Positions 26,655 to 35,161 of a stretch of 64,000 nucleotides of DNA are shown in pieces. This stretch comes from JAGVSR01 sp963750715 (lineage in GTDB: Bacteria; Pseudomonadota; Alphaproteobacteria; Rhizobiales; Hyphomicrobiaceae), in assembly GCA_963750715.1 (NCBI GenBank), contig CAVVRP010000003.1, forward strand, positions 62,001-126,000, given 5' to 3'. The notes beneath the pieces were generated by a model. The model was not told where the DNA came from, made no database searches, and worked only from the letters and a program-made list of their open reading frames with translations. A program made the translations under genes and the position numbers. Each line of letters starts with the position of its first letter. Position 1 is the first letter of the stretch.

Positions 26655-28244
26655 CTACTCGGCGGCTTCCTTGCGTATTTCAGGAGCTGCGCCGCGCACG
26701 TCGGAATCGACCAGGCTTTCGAACTTCTCGAAATTCTTGGTAAACATCGCAACGAGCTTGGCGGCCATGGCATCGTAGGCCTTAGGGTCGGCCCAGGTGT
26801 CGCGCGGCGAAAGAATTTTCGAATCGACCCCTGGCAAAGCCAATGGCACCTGGAAACCGAACACCGGATCGGTGCGCATCGCCTGGGATTTCAATTCTCC
26901 CGAAAGGGCCGCATTTAAAAGCGCGCGCGTCGACTTGATCGGCATACGCGACCCTTCTCCGTACTTGCCGCCCGTCCAGCCCGTATTGACCAGCCAGCAA
27001 TCGACATCGTGCTCGGCGATAAGCTTGCGCAGCAGGTTGCCGTAAACAGCGGGATGGCGCGGCATGAAAGGCGCGCCGAAGCACGTTGAGAAGGTTGCCT
27101 GCGGCTCCGCGCCCATGCCTTTTTCAGTGCCGGCAACCTTGGCCGTGTAGCCCGACAGGAAGTGATACATCGCCTGCGCCGGCGTCAGCTTGGCGATTGG
27201 CGGCAGCACGCCGAAAGCGTCAGCCGTCAGCATGACGATGTTGGCGGGATGGCCGGCGACGCCCGTCTTGCTGGCGTTCGAAATGTAATCGAGCGGGTAG
27301 GCCGCGCGCGTGTTCTCGGTCAGCCGCGCATCGTCGAAATTGGTCGCCCCGGTTTCCTGATCGAGCGCGACGTTCTCCAGCACGGTGGCGAAGCGGCTGG
27401 ACGCGGCGAAAATCTCGGGCTCCGCTTCCTTCGACAGACGGATCGTCTTGGCGTAGCAGCCGCCCTCGAAATTGAAGATACCGTTCTTCGACCAGCCATG
27501 CTCGTCATCGCCGAGCAGCGTTCGGTTGGGATCGGCCGACAACGTCGTCTTGCCCGTGCCCGACAGGCCGAAGAAAATGGCGCTGTCGCCGTCCTTGCCG
27601 ACATTGGCGGAGCAGTGCATCGGCATCACGCCCTTGGCGGGCAGCCGGTAGTTCAGATAGGTGAAGACGCTCTTCTTGGTTTCGCCGGCGTAGGACGTCC
27701 CGCCGATCAGCACGATCTTGCGCGTGAAATTGCAGGCGATGACCGTTTCGGTGCGCGTGCCGTGGTAGTCGGGCGCGGCGCGAAAGCTCGGCAGGTTGAC
27801 GACGGTGAAGCCGGGCCTGAAGTCATCGAGTTCACCGGCTTCGGGGCGGCGCAAGAGATGACGGATGAAAAGTGCATGCCACGCATACTCGCAGAAAACG
27901 CGGGTCGGCAGGCGATGCTCGGGATCGGCGCCCGCATACAGATCCTGGACGAACAGTTCCTTCAGTTTCGCAAAGCCGAGGAAATCATGCAGTAGCCGGT
28001 CGAACTGCTCTTCCTCCAGGGGCTTGTTGTTGTCCCACCAGATGGATGACTCGGTGTCGGCGTCGCGAACGATGAACTTGTCGTTGACGGACCGGCCCGT
28101 GTGCTGGCCGGTTTCGACACAGAACGCGCCCGTTGCCGCAAGCCGGCCCTCGTTGCGTCGAATGGCGAACTCAACCAGTTCCGCGGCCGTGTTGTTCACG
28201 TGCAGCTTACGGCACGCATTGAGGGGGAAGACTTCGCTCACCAT
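26655..28244 (-). CDS. pckA: Phosphoenolpyruvate carboxykinase (ATP)
   Basis: 529 residues, the normal length of the ATP-dependent enzyme (EC 4.1.1.49), which converts oxaloacetate and ATP to PEP, CO2 and ADP for gluconeogenesis. Motifs: TGRSVNDKFIVRD, FCEYAWHALFIRHLL, the oxaloacetate loop (LIGGTSYAGETKKSVF), the kinase-1a P-loop GLSGTGKTTLSADPNR, the metal site LLGDDEHGW, and the C-terminal TGWTGGKYGEGSRM. It lies next to chvI/chvG, as I recall for rhizobia, where ChvI affects its expression. A tandem palindromic repeat at 28353-28384 lies about 110-140 bases upstream and may be its operator. Confidence 0.97.
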   Translation of the reverse strand: MVSEVFPLNACRKLHVNNTAAELVEFAIRRNEGRLAATGAFCVETGQHTGRSVNDKFIVRDADTESSIWWDNNKPLEEEQFDRLLHDFLGFAKLKELFVQDLYAGADPEHRLPTRVFCEYAWHALFIRHLLRRPEAGELDDFRPGFTVVNLPSFRAAPDYHGTRTETVIACNFTRKIVLIGGTSYAGETKKSVFTYLNYRLPAKGVMPMHCSANVGKDGDSAIFFGLSGTGKTTLSADPNRTLLGDDEHGWSKNGIFNFEGGCYAKTIRLSKEAEPEIFAASSRFATVLENVALDQETGATNFDDARLTENTRAAYPLDYISNASKTGVAGHPANIVMLTADAFGVLPPIAKLTPAQAMYHFLSGYTAKVAGTEKGMGAEPQATFSTCFGAPFMPRHPAVYGNLLRKLIAEHDVDCWLVNTGWTGGKYGEGSRMPIKSTRALLNAALSGELKSQAMRTDPVFGFQVPLALPGVDSKILSPRDTWADPKAYDAMAAKLVAMFTKNFEKFESLVDSDVRGAAPEIRKEAAE

Positions 28245-28352
28245 CGGGCCTCTCTCGCTTCACGATCCAGCACTGCGTCGCGGCGCTCGTTCAGCGCTCT
28301 TATTTTTGGCGTCCTAGGCGCGTCGCTGCCCGGACTCAAACATCGCCGATAG

Positions 28353-28384
28353 TCTTATAAGATCAGATTCTTATAAGATCAGAT
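28353..28384. promoter_or_regulatory. Tandem palindromic operator-like repeat upstream of pckA
   Basis: TCTTATAAGATCAGAT is repeated exactly twice without a gap (28353-28368, 28369-28384). Each copy contains the perfect 10-bp palindrome TCTTATAAGA, so two dimer sites lie 16 bp apart between the hugZ-like stop and the pckA start, both on the minus strand. This is the layout of a transcription-factor operator. The regulator is unknown. Confidence 0.6.
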
Positions 28385-28403
28385 AATGCAACGTAACTCT
28401 GAC

Positions 28404-29159
28404 TTAAAGTCGACTTGCGGTCGCATCGCGGGCGGCCGCGGCGAGACGCGCCAGTTCACGCCGAGCGTCTCCGGGGCTCTTCAGCGGTGCGGCAAAAGTT
28501 AACCGCACCGTGTCGGCCCCGCACACCAGATCGCAGCCCTCCGGATCGATGCCGGTCATCCGCCAGGGGCCACCGGGCGCGCCCGCCAGCTTTGTCGCAT
28601 ACAGCTCAATCGCTCCGGCATGGTCTTTGTTCATGTGACTCACAATGTCTCCCTCCGCCGCAACCAGGTCTTCGGCATCTGCAAGACTGATCAGGACCTG
28701 ATCCGCGTCTAGGCCGACGATACGTCCGAACCCGCCGATGAAATGGGCGCGTTCGACAACCAGGTGATAAAACGCGAAATCTGCGAATCCAGCATACATT
28801 GACGCGGCCGGATGGCGGGCGAGAAACCGTGCCTTGGGATCGGCGCCGTCCACAACTTTAGCCCTGCCGATCACGGTGACGCGACCGCCAGCCAAAGGGT
28901 CGCCATCGGCGCCGGTTGCGTCGATGAGCACGCTCGCGCGCTGGTCCGAAGCAAGATTCTGAGTGTGCAACGCCAGCCGGGAAATCAGAAACAGCGGCGA
29001 ACCATCGGAGCCGGTCGCGAGCGTCACCAGGGAGGCATAAGGATGGCCCGTCTCACGGTCCAGCGTGGCGAGCGCACCCTTCAGGGCGCGGCGAATCAAG
29101 GTGCGCGCACTACCCGCTGGGGTTGATACGGCTGGATTTTCCACATTTTCCTCGGTCAT
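28404..29159 (-). CDS. HugZ-like/pyridoxamine 5'-phosphate oxidase-fold protein
   Basis: 251 residues in two parts. Residues 1-160 form a split-barrel FMN-binding-type domain (RALKGALATLDRETGHPYAS, then GSPLFLISRLALHTQNLASD, RVTVIGRAKVVD, YAGFADFAFYHLVVERAHFI). Residues 165-245 are a DUF2470-like domain (DIVSHMNKDHAGAIELYATK, then GIDPEGCDLVCG and LTFAAPLKSPGDARREL). This pairing is the HugZ family; some members bind heme and degrade it, others bind flavin or neither. The conserved HMNKDH is present. Same strand as pckA and upstream of it, divergent from chvI. Physiological role here unknown. Confidence 0.8.
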   Translation of the reverse strand: MTEENVENPAVSTPAGSARTLIRRALKGALATLDRETGHPYASLVTLATGSDGSPLFLISRLALHTQNLASDQRASVLIDATGADGDPLAGGRVTVIGRAKVVDGADPKARFLARHPAASMYAGFADFAFYHLVVERAHFIGGFGRIVGLDADQVLISLADAEDLVAAEGDIVSHMNKDHAGAIELYATKLAGAPGGPWRMTGIDPEGCDLVCGADTVRLTFAAPLKSPGDARRELARLAAAARDATASRL

Positions 29160-29299
29160 GTCGATGCTTGCTCCGAAGGCTTCACTGGCCTATTCAGGTC
29201 CCATTCAGGCACACTGAGCGACTGTCCTGCCACAATTGATCCGACTTGCAGCCCTAAAGCGGCTCAAGTTGGGGACTTGGCCCTGGGGTAGACAAGATC

Positions 29300-30007
29300 A
29301 TGAAAGAGAAGTCCACGATCGCTCTGGTCGATGACGAACGCAACATCCTGACGTCTCTCGGCATGGCGCTCGAAGCCGAAGGATACAAGGTCCGCACCTA
29401 TAACGATGGGGCTTCCGCCCTGGAAGCCCTGACAGAAGAACCAGCCGACCTCGGCATCTTCGATATCAAGATGCCGCGGATGGACGGAATGGAACTGCTG
29501 CGCCGCATTCGCCAGCAGTCCGACATGCCGGTCATCTTCCTGACATCCAAAGACGAAGAGATCGACGAATTGTTCGGTCTCAAGATGGGCGCCGACGATT
29601 ACATCGCAAAGCCGTTCTCGCAGCGGCTGATCGTGGAGCGCGTGCGCGCCATTCTGCGCCGCTTCCAGCCCAAGGATGCCTCGACCCCGGCCCAGGAAGT
29701 GGCTCGTCTGCTCGAGCGCGGCAAGCTCAAACTCGATCCCGAGCGGCACACATGTCATTGGGACAATCGGCCTGTGACGCTGACGGTGACCGAATTCCTG
29801 ATCCTTCAGGCCTTGGCGCAGAGGCCAGGCGTCGTCAAGACCCGCGACGCCCTGATGGATGCGGCTTACGACGATCAGGTGTACGTTGACGACCGCACCA
29901 TCGACAGCCACATCAAGAGGCTTCGCAAGAAGTTCAAGCAGGCTGACGATTCGTTCGATGTGATCGAAACACTTTACGGCGTCGGCTACCGCTTCAAGGA
30001 AGCGTAG
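29300..30007 (+). CDS. chvI: Response regulator ChvI, OmpR family
   Basis: 235 residues. Receiver domain: acidic pocket VDDERN, phosphoacceptor Asp in LGIFDIKMPRMDGMELLRR, Thr in VIFLTSKDEEIDE, and Lys in DDYIAKPFSQRLIVERVRA. C-terminal winged helix of the OmpR/PhoB type: PVTLTVTEFLILQALAQRPG, then VYVDDRTIDSHIKRLRKKFK and ETLYGVGYRF. It partners with the histidine kinase 52 bases downstream. In rhizobia and relatives ChvI-ChvG responds to acid and envelope stress and controls exopolysaccharide, motility and central carbon genes. Recognised by sequence and by position beside hprK and pckA. Confidence 0.93.
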   Translation: MKEKSTIALVDDERNILTSLGMALEAEGYKVRTYNDGASALEALTEEPADLGIFDIKMPRMDGMELLRRIRQQSDMPVIFLTSKDEEIDELFGLKMGADDYIAKPFSQRLIVERVRAILRRFQPKDASTPAQEVARLLERGKLKLDPERHTCHWDNRPVTLTVTEFLILQALAQRPGVVKTRDALMDAAYDDQVYVDDRTIDSHIKRLRKKFKQADDSFDVIETLYGVGYRFKEA

Positions 30008-30059
30008 GCGCACTTCCGAGCCCAAGCGGAATCGCGGGCCAGGAGCGGAGGAAGCTAAC

Positions 30060-31901
30060 GTGGCGCTCGACATGGAGCGGAGCCCGGCGGCCTTGAGCCA
30101 TTGGGGCAGCATCAGAGCGACAACACGGCGTCTGACGGACAAGGTCGGCACCGCACTTCCCGCTATCGGGGACGTGCGTCAGCGTATGCGGCGCGTTCCC
30201 GGTTTCCATCTGCTGTCGTCGAGCCTGCTGCGTCGCATTCTGCTGACCAACATGATCGGCCTGGCCATCATGATGGGCGGCATCCTGTATTCCAGCCAGT
30301 ATCATGCGTGGCTGATCGACGCGAAGCGCGAGTCGCTGAAGACGCAGGGCGAGATCATCGCGGCGGCCATCGCCAGCGACGCCCGCGTCGAGAAGGGCGA
30401 TATCGAGATCCCGCCACCCCGTGCCGGCAACCCAGCGCCGACAAATTCATACCGCGACGAGGGTCTGGCGGCACTCGAACTGTCGATCAGACCGGAACGG
30501 GTCACACCGATCTTGCGGCGCCTGATCCAGCCGACGCACAATCGCGCTCGCATCTACGGCCGCGACGGAACGCTGATCGTCGACTCGGCAAGCCTATTGC
30601 AGCGCGGACAGATATCGCGGCCACAGCCACCCAACGAGAAGCCGCGCACCAAAAATTTTTGGACGCGCCTCACGCAGTGGATCATCGACAAGGATCTGGC
30701 GGTCTATCGCGAAATCGGCGCCGCGAAAGGCACACTGTATCCGGAAGTGCGCCAGGCCCTCGGCGGCGAGACGACGCCGATGCTTCTCCTCAACGAAAAA
30801 GGCGAACAGATCGTCTCCATGGCGGTGCCGATTTGCAGGGCGGGAGTGGTACAAGGCGTACTTCTCCTCTCCACCCGGCCGGGCGATATCGACGATATTC
30901 TGGACGAAGAGCGCTCGGTCATCTGGACGCTTGGCGCGCTCGCGCTGATTGCAACCCTGCTCACGTCATTCCTGCTGGCCCGCACCGTCGCCGAACCCAT
31001 GAGGCGCCTGTCGGAAGCCGCCGAACATGTCAGCCGTGACATCACTGCGCACACCAAACTGCCCGATTACTCGGATCGCCGTGACGAAGTCGGACAGATG
31101 GCAAGCGCATTTCGGGCCATGACGGCGGCCCTGTATCGGCGCGTGGAAGCCAGCGAAAGTTTCGCCGCAGACGTGGCGCACGAATTGAAGAACCCGCTGA
31201 CGGCTGCCCGCTCGACGGCGGAATCACTCGCCTACGCAAGGTCGGACGAGCAGCGCGAGGAACTGGTGCGCCAGATCCAGAACGAACTGAAACGTCTCAA
31301 TCGGCTCATCAATGACGTATCGAACGCATCGCGTCTGGATGCCGAACTCGCGCGCCAGCAGATGGAGCCGTTCGATGTGACCAACGTGGTCTCCAGCGTC
31401 GCGCGCATTTTCCGCGACATCCTGTCTGAGAGCGACCGTCGCATCGTCGTTGACATCGAGCGCGCCAGCGTCGCATCGCCCTACGTCATCGATGGCGACG
31501 AAGGCCGTCTCGGCCAGGTTCTGACCAATCTCGTCGACAACGCCTTGTCGTTCTCGCCGGCGGCCGGCAGGGTCACGATCCGAGTCCGCCGCATCGACGG
31601 AAAAGTTGAACTCGCCGTCGAGGATGAAGGTCCGGGAATTCCCGAGGACCGGATGCACGTCATCTTCGATCGCTTCTACACCGACAGGCCCGCAACGGAG
31701 GCCACGCGCGGCAAGAATTCGGGGCTCGGGCTGTCCATCTCACGCGAGATCGTTCGCTCGCATGGCGGTGAGATCTGGGCGGAAACCCGCAAACCCGGGG
31801 CGGAGGGCGGTGAGCGGCCGCATGGAGCCCGCTTCGTGGTCCAGCTTCCAGCCGCCTCCATGACGCAACGTGGAGGAGGCGCCGGTGGATGGCGCCACTG
31901 A
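30060..31901 (+). CDS. chvG: Sensor histidine kinase ChvG (ExoS)
   Basis: 613 residues from a GTG at 30060 with GGAGG eight bases upstream. Order: cytoplasmic lead, membrane helix (NMIGLAIMMGGILYSSQ), a periplasmic sensor region of about 240 residues, a second membrane helix (LGALALIATLLTSFLLARTV), HAMP (PMRRLSEAAEHVSRDI), H box with the phosphoacceptor His in FAADVAHELKNPLTAARST, N box (LTNLVDNALSFSPAAG), G1 (VEDEGPGIPEDRMHVIFDRF) and G2 (GLGLSISREIVRSHGGEIWA). It phosphorylates ChvI. Its end overlaps the start of hprK, so chvI-chvG-hprK form one operon. Confidence 0.93.
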   Translation: MALDMERSPAALSHWGSIRATTRRLTDKVGTALPAIGDVRQRMRRVPGFHLLSSSLLRRILLTNMIGLAIMMGGILYSSQYHAWLIDAKRESLKTQGEIIAAAIASDARVEKGDIEIPPPRAGNPAPTNSYRDEGLAALELSIRPERVTPILRRLIQPTHNRARIYGRDGTLIVDSASLLQRGQISRPQPPNEKPRTKNFWTRLTQWIIDKDLAVYREIGAAKGTLYPEVRQALGGETTPMLLLNEKGEQIVSMAVPICRAGVVQGVLLLSTRPGDIDDILDEERSVIWTLGALALIATLLTSFLLARTVAEPMRRLSEAAEHVSRDITAHTKLPDYSDRRDEVGQMASAFRAMTAALYRRVEASESFAADVAHELKNPLTAARSTAESLAYARSDEQREELVRQIQNELKRLNRLINDVSNASRLDAELARQQMEPFDVTNVVSSVARIFRDILSESDRRIVVDIERASVASPYVIDGDEGRLGQVLTNLVDNALSFSPAAGRVTIRVRRIDGKVELAVEDEGPGIPEDRMHVIFDRFYTDRPATEATRGKNSGLGLSISREIVRSHGGEIWAETRKPGAEGGERPHGARFVVQLPAASMTQRGGGAGGWRH

Positions 31902-32346
31902 CGAGCTGATGCACGCCTCGGCCATCGCGCTTGGCAGCCGTTGCGCGCTGATCCGCGGGCGGCCGGGATCGGGCAAATCGGATCTGGCGTTGCGGTGCCT
32001 GGCACTGGCACCATCGCCGCTCTGGAGCGGCCGGCTGACTTTTGTCGCCGACGACCAGGTGCTGCTGCGCCGGGAGGGCGACCGGCTCCTCGCCCGGGCG
32101 CCTGACGCTCTCGCCGGTCTGATCGAGGTTCGCAGCATCGGCATCGTCAGCGTTCCGGAAACGTGCGACATCGCCGAAGTCGCACTGATCGTCGACCTCG
32201 TGGCGCCGGCCGAGGTCGAGCGCATGCCCGATCCACAACAAACGGACCTGCTGGGATTGACGCGCCCGCTGGTGCGGCTGGCACCGTTCGAGGCTTCCGC
32301 CCCGGTCAAGCTGGCCGTGGCTCTGGCGCTGGCGGCACAACGTTAA
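31885..32346 (+). CDS. hprK: HPr kinase/phosphorylase, short alphaproteobacterial form
   Basis: 153 residues from a GTG at 31885 with GGAGGAGG five bases upstream; this start overlaps the chvG end by 17 bases, and a GTG at 31870 is possible. The P-loop GRPGSGKSDLALRC, the following Asp pair (FVADDQVLLRR, the dual-function acidic residues) and the EVRSIGIVSVP signature of HprK are present. Only the C-terminal catalytic domain exists, as is usual for this group; Firmicute enzymes are about 310 residues. It phosphorylates and dephosphorylates HPr on its regulatory Ser, linking ChvI/ChvG and PTS signalling. Confidence 0.92.
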   Translation: MDGATDELMHASAIALGSRCALIRGRPGSGKSDLALRCLALAPSPLWSGRLTFVADDQVLLRREGDRLLARAPDALAGLIEVRSIGIVSVPETCDIAEVALIVDLVAPAEVERMPDPQQTDLLGLTRPLVRLAPFEASAPVKLAVALALAAQR

Positions 32347-32494
32347 CCGCCGCCAAGGCACCGAAACCACTTGCTTCGACCACGAACACGAGTAAGTTTC
32401 GCCCGCTCCGTCTCCGTGCAAGCCCGTTTAAATCGGGCAGGCCTGCTAAACCCTTCGGACGCGAGCGCTGTGGCAACGTCGGCGAATTGATCTG

Positions 32495-32899
32495 ATGATT
32501 GGACTTGTCATCGTCACGCACGGCGGCCTTGCGGTCGAGTTTCGATCCGCCATGGAACACGTCGTTGGTGCCCAGACCCAGCTCGAGACCATATCGATAG
32601 GTCCGGAAGACGACATGGCCCAGCGCCGCACGGAAATTCTGGATGCCATACGGCGCACGGATACCGGAGCAGGCGTGATCGTTTTGACCGACATGTTCGG
32701 CGGCACACCCTCCAATCTCGCGATCTCCATCATGGACGAGACCAAGGCCGAGGTTATCGCCGGCATTAACCTGCCGATCCTGGTCAAGCTGGCGAGCATC
32801 AGGGGCGAGGTTTGCTTGCCCGAGGCCGTCGCGCGCGCCCGAGAGGCTGGCCGCAAGTACATCAAGGTTGCCAGCCAGGAGCTGTCAGGTGAATCCTGA
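32495..32899 (+). CDS. PTS EIIA component, mannose family
   Basis: 134 residues. MIGLVIVTHGGLAVEFRSAM has the phosphorylated His (in VTHGG) at the expected place near residue 10. DTGAGVIVLTDMFGGTPSNL and INLPILVKLA are the Man-type EIIA core. No sugar-specific EIIB/EIIC genes adjoin, so it belongs to the regulatory PTS chain (EI-NPr type EI, HPr, EIIA) of alphaproteobacteria that senses carbon or nitrogen state instead of transporting sugar. It lies between hprK and the HPr gene, 13 bases from the latter. Confidence 0.93.
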   Translation: MIGLVIVTHGGLAVEFRSAMEHVVGAQTQLETISIGPEDDMAQRRTEILDAIRRTDTGAGVIVLTDMFGGTPSNLAISIMDETKAEVIAGINLPILVKLASIRGEVCLPEAVARAREAGRKYIKVASQELSGES

Positions 32900-32911
32900 T
32901 CCGGGGAGCGG

Positions 32912-33217
32912 ATGCCTGAAATTACCAACAGCCATCGCCCGGAAGCCCGCGTGACGATCGTCAACCGCAAGGGGCTTCATGCCCGCGCCTCCGCCAAGTT
33001 CGTGAAATGCGCTGAAACCTACGACGCCAACGTCACCGTGGCGCGCGAGGGCCAGACGGTCGGCGGCACATCCATCATGGGATTGATGATGCTTGCGGCT
33101 GGCCCGGGCAGCCAGCTTCATATCACGGCGGAAGGTCCTGAAGGCCCCGAAGCCTTGGAAGCGCTTGTCGCGCTCGTGGAAACCGGCTTTGGCGAAGAAC
33201 TGGCCGAAGAAGGCTGA
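32912..33217 (+). CDS. ptsH: Phosphocarrier protein HPr
   Basis: 101 residues with GGGGAGCGG upstream of the ATG. The active-site His is in VNRKGLHARASAKFVKCAET, and the HprK target Ser in VGGTSIMGLMMLAAGPGSQL. Slightly longer than the 85-residue norm owing to an N-terminal extension (MPEITNSHRPEARVT). HPr accepts phosphate from EI on His and from HprK on Ser. It closes the hprK-EIIA-ptsH group, with a hairpin following at 33250. Confidence 0.95.
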   Translation: MPEITNSHRPEARVTIVNRKGLHARASAKFVKCAETYDANVTVAREGQTVGGTSIMGLMMLAAGPGSQLHITAEGPEGPEALEALVALVETGFGEELAEEG

Positions 33218-33249
33218 CCCCCGCCACCCGACACCAAAAACGAATGAGG

Positions 33250-33272
33250 AGCGCCCTTTCGGGGCGCCCCCC
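33250..33272 (+). terminator. GC-rich hairpin after ptsH
   Basis: AGCGCCC, loop TTTCG, GGGCGCCC lies between the convergent ptsH and tadG-like stops. There is no T run, so it could act as a weak or bidirectional terminator. Confidence 0.5.
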
Positions 33273-33299
33273 TTCGCAAGCAGACAGGATCGTGATGTC

Positions 33300-34730
33300 T
33301 TATCGCGACAAGTAGAGCGATGAGATCTTCAGTGCGATGTCGCGGAAGGCTTGCTTCAAGCCATCAGCGTTTGCGGCGTTGTAGAAGTGGCCCGGCGTCG
33401 TGGCGCAGTAGTTGAGGGTGTCGATGGCCGTCTGGTTGCCACCGAGAGCGAAGCCCACGGTATAGACGGTGATTCCCTTGGCCTTCATGCCATCACACAG
33501 TGCTCGCGCCTGGGTGTTGGAATCGCTGTTCACCGCGCCGCCCGCCCCGGTCGATCCCGTGGCAATGCCGTTGGTATCATACTCGGTATTGTACTCGCCG
33601 TCCGTCATGAGAACGGCGATCTTCTGCAGCTTCGCTGTTCCGTAGGCGGCCGGCGCGCTGCCCGCCGGGAATACCGAGGTCCAGTTCGGTGACAGGGTAT
33701 ACCACGCCCACGCCGTACCGAGATGACCCGCCGTGCCGCCGTTCGCGCTCAGCGCACTGATCTTGCTGATGATACTCGTTTTATTGTTGCTTAACGCGGC
33801 GACTTCGTTCGTCGACCCGATTGCGCAACTGCCGCTGGTTGAGTAGTTCGCCATGACCTTCCCCTGAGACGGCGCGTCATCCGTATAGCGGTAGGTGCCT
33901 TTGCGTTCGACCACGCACGGCGTCAGTTTGTATGTCTGTGTGCAGGTCTTCTTGCCGCACGAGTACGAGACTGACTTCTGCGAGGGGTTGGGGCTTGGCG
34001 TCGCGCCGCGTGCGGTCGTGTTCCATGTCGACGGCAGACGAACTTCGGCCGAAAACGGTGCCAGCGCGACCTTCGAGGTGTATTCGCTCTGGTCATCCCA
34101 CACGACGATGTTGACGAGATCGCTCGCCGCATCCTTCATCGCTTGCAACTTGTCACCGGTCATGGAGCCGGAGACGTCGAGCATCATCGAGATCTCGAGA
34201 TTGACCTTCGAGTTGCCGCCGATCGCCAGCGTGGCTTTGGAGAACTCGGACTTCGTTGCACTCAACAGCGACAGCTGTGGCACCTTCACGAACGACAGGA
34301 ACGGCGTCTTGATATACGCCGTGCCCTGGGCCGTGACCGACAGGTTGTTGTCGGCCATGACGAAGCTGATGCTGTCGCTTTCAAGCGGCAGTCGCTTTTG
34401 CGTGTTTTGCTGATAGTACTGCTGCGCAACCGCGAGAGCCTTCGTGTAGTTGCTTGGCTCGAGCTGAAGCTGGCGGCCGGCGGCCAGCACGGCCGCGTCC
34501 AGCGCCGCGGTGGTGTCGTTGCGTGCATGCAGCCAGCGCCCCATGTCCACCGCTGCACCCACACAAACAAACAGAATTAGCGCCATCAGGCCGAACATCA
34601 TGGCCACGTCGCCACGCTTGTCCCTGCCCAGTTGCGCCAGTTTGGCTGGGATTGCTCCGAAAACGCCCAGCGAACTGCTCCGCTGCGGGGCACTGCCTTG
34701 GTCGCAGCCAAGGGCCGCTCGACGAGACAT
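33300..34730 (-). CDS. TadG/TadE-type pilus assembly protein with von Willebrand A domain
   Basis: 476 residues from the ATG at 34730; an upstream ATG gives 482. After a cytoplasmic lead, a Tad-type N-terminus is seen: DKRGDVAMMFGLMALILFVC, GAAVDMGRW and RNDTTAALDAAVLAAGRQLQ. From about residue 195 it carries a vWA domain with the metal site (DVSGSMTGDKLQAM), then YNTEYDTNG and KGITVYTVGFALGG. Ser/Thr/Cys-rich loops (SYSCGKKTCTQTYKL) lie between. Such TadG-like proteins are exported minor components of Flp/Tad pili or related surface structures. It interrupts the ptsH-ahcY neighbourhood and has no tad genes beside it; an AT-rich island lies upstream. Confidence 0.82.
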   Translation of the reverse strand: MSRRAALGCDQGSAPQRSSSLGVFGAIPAKLAQLGRDKRGDVAMMFGLMALILFVCVGAAVDMGRWLHARNDTTAALDAAVLAAGRQLQLEPSNYTKALAVAQQYYQQNTQKRLPLESDSISFVMADNNLSVTAQGTAYIKTPFLSFVKVPQLSLLSATKSEFSKATLAIGGNSKVNLEISMMLDVSGSMTGDKLQAMKDAASDLVNIVVWDDQSEYTSKVALAPFSAEVRLPSTWNTTARGATPSPNPSQKSVSYSCGKKTCTQTYKLTPCVVERKGTYRYTDDAPSQGKVMANYSTSGSCAIGSTNEVAALSNNKTSIISKISALSANGGTAGHLGTAWAWYTLSPNWTSVFPAGSAPAAYGTAKLQKIAVLMTDGEYNTEYDTNGIATGSTGAGGAVNSDSNTQARALCDGMKAKGITVYTVGFALGGNQTAIDTLNYCATTPGHFYNAANADGLKQAFRDIALKISSLYLSR

Positions 34731-35161
34731 GGTTGGACTCCTGCTCACTTTTACTGAAGTGATGAGACTATTCCTGGCTCATTTAAATAACTATGAAGAT
34801 AAGTTAGGCTGTAAAGCATTTGTATTTAGCCTAAAATAAGTATTTATATTCATTTTTATGAAAATTGACTCAACTATTTTTACATTTTTGAAAGGATTAA
34901 TGCTCGATTTTGCAATTTTATACTACAAAATATAAAAACTATTAAATTATAAACTGCATTTTTACTTACTGTCGCAAGGAATAACCCGGCACCGCTCTGG
35001 ACATAAAGACTTGTTTATATCTTATTGCGACCCGCTCGCCCCGACGCTATAGAACCCGCGAAGGCTGCATCACGGACCAGTCGTGAACAGCGCCCCCCGA
35101 TCGGCCAACCGTCCCATTCTGGGTTCGGCCAAGCCTGAAACGTGTAGCCAAGGGAAGATCC
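34731..35161. promoter_or_regulatory. AT-rich divergent region between the TadG-like gene and ahcY
   Basis: 430 bases serving both divergent genes. The stretch 34790-34980 is extremely AT-rich against the high-GC surroundings and contains an inverted repeat (TTAGGCT and AGCCTAA near 34804-34836). The last 120 bases return to high GC and end with AAGGGAAG before the ahcY ATG. I looked for a SAM/SAH riboswitch upstream of ahcY and could not support one. Confidence 0.5.

Noticed and set aside
35040..35161. SAM or SAH riboswitch upstream of ahcY
   Set aside because: I compared the leader with the conserved cores I remember for SAM-II, SAM/SAH and SAH classes and found no matching core; a covariance-model search would settle it.
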